Source: Eubacteriales bacterium (GTDB taxonomy: Bacteria > Bacillota_A > Clostridia > Christensenellales > Aristaeellaceae). Taken from it: 6,034 nt of DNA. Of the stretch, positions 5,221 to 6,034 are shown one piece after another. The notes under the pieces are model-generated. The model saw only the letters and a program-made list of their open reading frames with translations, was not told where the DNA came from and did not search any database. The position numbers and the translations under genes are program-made. The stretch covers positions 1-6,034 of the forward strand of contig JAQUXV010000176.1 in the NCBI GenBank assembly GCA_028692205.1, written 5' to 3'. Position 1 is the stretch's first letter, and every line of letters begins with the position of its first letter.

Positions 5221-5280
5221 CGCGCCGCTCAACCGCCCAGCGGGGGAACAACCCTAGAACCACCCCGGATTTAGCATAGT

Positions 5281-5329
5281 AAAACCCGTCCGTTTGGCCG
5301 ATAGCCGGCCATACGGACGGGTTTTTCTT
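5281..5329 (+). terminator. Intrinsic terminator of queH, usable in both directions
   Basis: AAAACCCGTCCG (5281-5292) pairs perfectly with CGGACGGGTTTT (5314-5325), a 12-bp stem. An inner TGGCC/GGCCA stem lies inside it, and TTTTTCTT (5322-5329) follows on the plus strand. On the minus strand the run TTTTACT can also act. The converging membrane-protein gene has no other terminator in the 218 nt that follow it, so it may share this one. Confidence 0.92.
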
Positions 5330-5547
5330 ATTGCTTTGGTTTATATGGAGCGTATTGCCGCGTTTGCGACCCCGGACAACCGTAGAGGAGACGCATTTTA
5401 CGGCAACACCCTCAAAGCGCCCTAAACGACGGCTTCCCGGCGGCGCTCCTGTTAAACAGAATAGGCCGGAGCCACCACGCCGATAGGGAACGGTCTGTAC
5501 GAATACCGACGATACGCCGACAGGGAACGGCCCGCGCAAATGCCGGT
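5330..5547. other. Spacer between convergent genes
   Basis: The 218 bp between the queH terminator and the membrane-protein stop codon contain no recognisable gene or RNA. The left part (5330-5470) shows nothing notable. The right part contains two of the three copies of a 37-38 bp-period repeat. No separate minus-strand terminator with a T-tract was found. Confidence 0.6.
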
Positions 5548-5570
5548 TTACGCGCCGATATGGAACGCGG
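5477..5570. repeat. Three copies of a ~16-bp motif at 37-38 bp period
   Basis: ACGCCGATAGGGAACGGTC (5477-5495) recurs as ACGCCGACAGGGAACGGCC (5514-5532, two mismatches). A weaker third form is CGCCGATATGGAACGCGG (5553-5570). The steps from one GCCGA to the next are 37 and 38 bp. The third copy lies inside the last codons of the minus-strand membrane-protein gene; the other two lie beyond its stop. The intervening 20-odd bases differ between copies. The spacing and unit size do not fit a CRISPR array. Confidence 0.65.
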
Positions 5571-6034
5571 TAACAAACAACCGGAAGAACAGCATGCCGA
5601 TCCACGCGAACAGCATCAGGAACTTGAGGGTCGTTACCGTGCAGGCCGTGCGGGCAATGCGGTTTTTCCGCGTGGGCCAGCCGCGAAGCAAAATCAGAAA
5701 CAGGCAGTTTTCCACCATGTCGAACGCGGCGCGCGCAATGGCGGCGATGTTCATCCACGGGTATAACGCGTAGCTTGTGCCCACCGCGTTCAGATCAACG
5801 GCGAGCATCACGCCCAGAAAGCAGAGGATGAAGCCGAAATCAAAATACCAGTACCGGCGCATCCGGGGGCGGCCCTCTTCGCCCGCCTGCTCGAAAACGG
5901 TATACAACGTGCCCGGCGTGCCGCGAAAATACATATCCGGCATCCGGAACTCTCCGCCGCCTTTGACAGGGAGCTTTTTGGGGCTTTGGGGCGCAAGATC
6001 CATCAGGTAATAGAAAAACCCCGCGCCGATTGTG
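5548..6034 (-). CDS. Hypothetical membrane protein, about four transmembrane segments (N-terminus outside window)
   Basis: The reading frame is open from the window edge to TAA at 5548-5550 and shows 161 residues. I do not recognise the family. An ATG at 6003 exists, but it has no ribosome binding site. The ten residues before it, TIGAGFFYYL, are hydrophobic and look like the end of a first membrane segment, so the true start lies beyond the edge. A hydrophilic loop (about 13-60 of the visible part) contains GEFRMPDMYFRGTPGTLYTV and a basic RPRMRRYW before the second segment. Three clear membrane segments follow: about 61-81, 91-117 (with charged RAAFDMVEN in the middle) and 128-157. No catalytic motif is evident. 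The buried Asp/Glu of FDMVEN could matter for function, but that is inference. It converges on queH. Confidence 0.8.
   Translation of the reverse strand, partial: TIGAGFFYYLMDLAPQSPKKLPVKGGGEFRMPDMYFRGTPGTLYTVFEQAGEEGRPRMRRYWYFDFGFILCFLGVMLAVDLNAVGTSYALYPWMNIAAIARAAFDMVENCLFLILLRGWPTRKNRIARTACTVTTLKFLMLFAWIGMLFFRLFVTAFHIGA

Overview
The window looks like chromosomal DNA from an anaerobic, fairly GC-rich member of the Bacillota (Clostridia-like). The evidence is a bL20 C-terminus, a two-domain rubrerythrin, a QueH-type epoxyqueuosine reductase, a CHAP plus Big2 surface protein, strong AGGAGG-type ribosome binding sites and extended -10 (TGn-TATAAT-like) promoters. This placement is inference from gene content; no taxonomic marker is complete here.

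Layout. Bases 1-123 are the 3' end of rplT (+), closed by a textbook intrinsic terminator (158-197). Bases 198-702 hold no convincing gene. They hold a mosaic of direct repeats: two ~110-bp copies about 203 bp apart, two copies of a 32-bp module, a short tandem repeat and a 14-bp palindrome. Next come three genes on the minus strand. A GT4-type glycosyltransferase (826-2061) has a terminator at 703-735. Rubrerythrin (2473-3024) has its own extended -10 promoter and a strong terminator (2396-2447). A secreted or lipid-anchored Big2-CHAP protein (3231-4247) follows. Between the glycosyltransferase and rubrerythrin lies a 330-bp hairpin-rich stretch (2062-2395) with a tmRNA-like 5' signature but no possible tag reading frame.

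The Big2-CHAP gene and queH (4525-5220, +) are divergent. Their promoters sit back to back (-35 boxes 10 bp apart). queH has a leader of about 170 nt with two hairpins, and eight of its bases are perfectly complementary to the queH Shine-Dalgarno region. queH ends at a 12-bp-stem terminator (5281-5329) that can also serve the converging last gene, a membrane protein of at least 161 residues (5548 to the window edge, -). A ~16-bp motif repeats three times at a 37-38 bp period across that gene's stop codon.

The genes do not form one pathway. They are single-gene transcription units for translation (L20), cell-surface glycan synthesis (GT4), peroxide defence (rubrerythrin), wall hydrolysis (CHAP) and tRNA modification (QueH). 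I found no mobile element, CRISPR array, phage gene or defence system. The least explained parts are the rplT-distal repeat mosaic, the 2062-2395 stretch and the queH leader.
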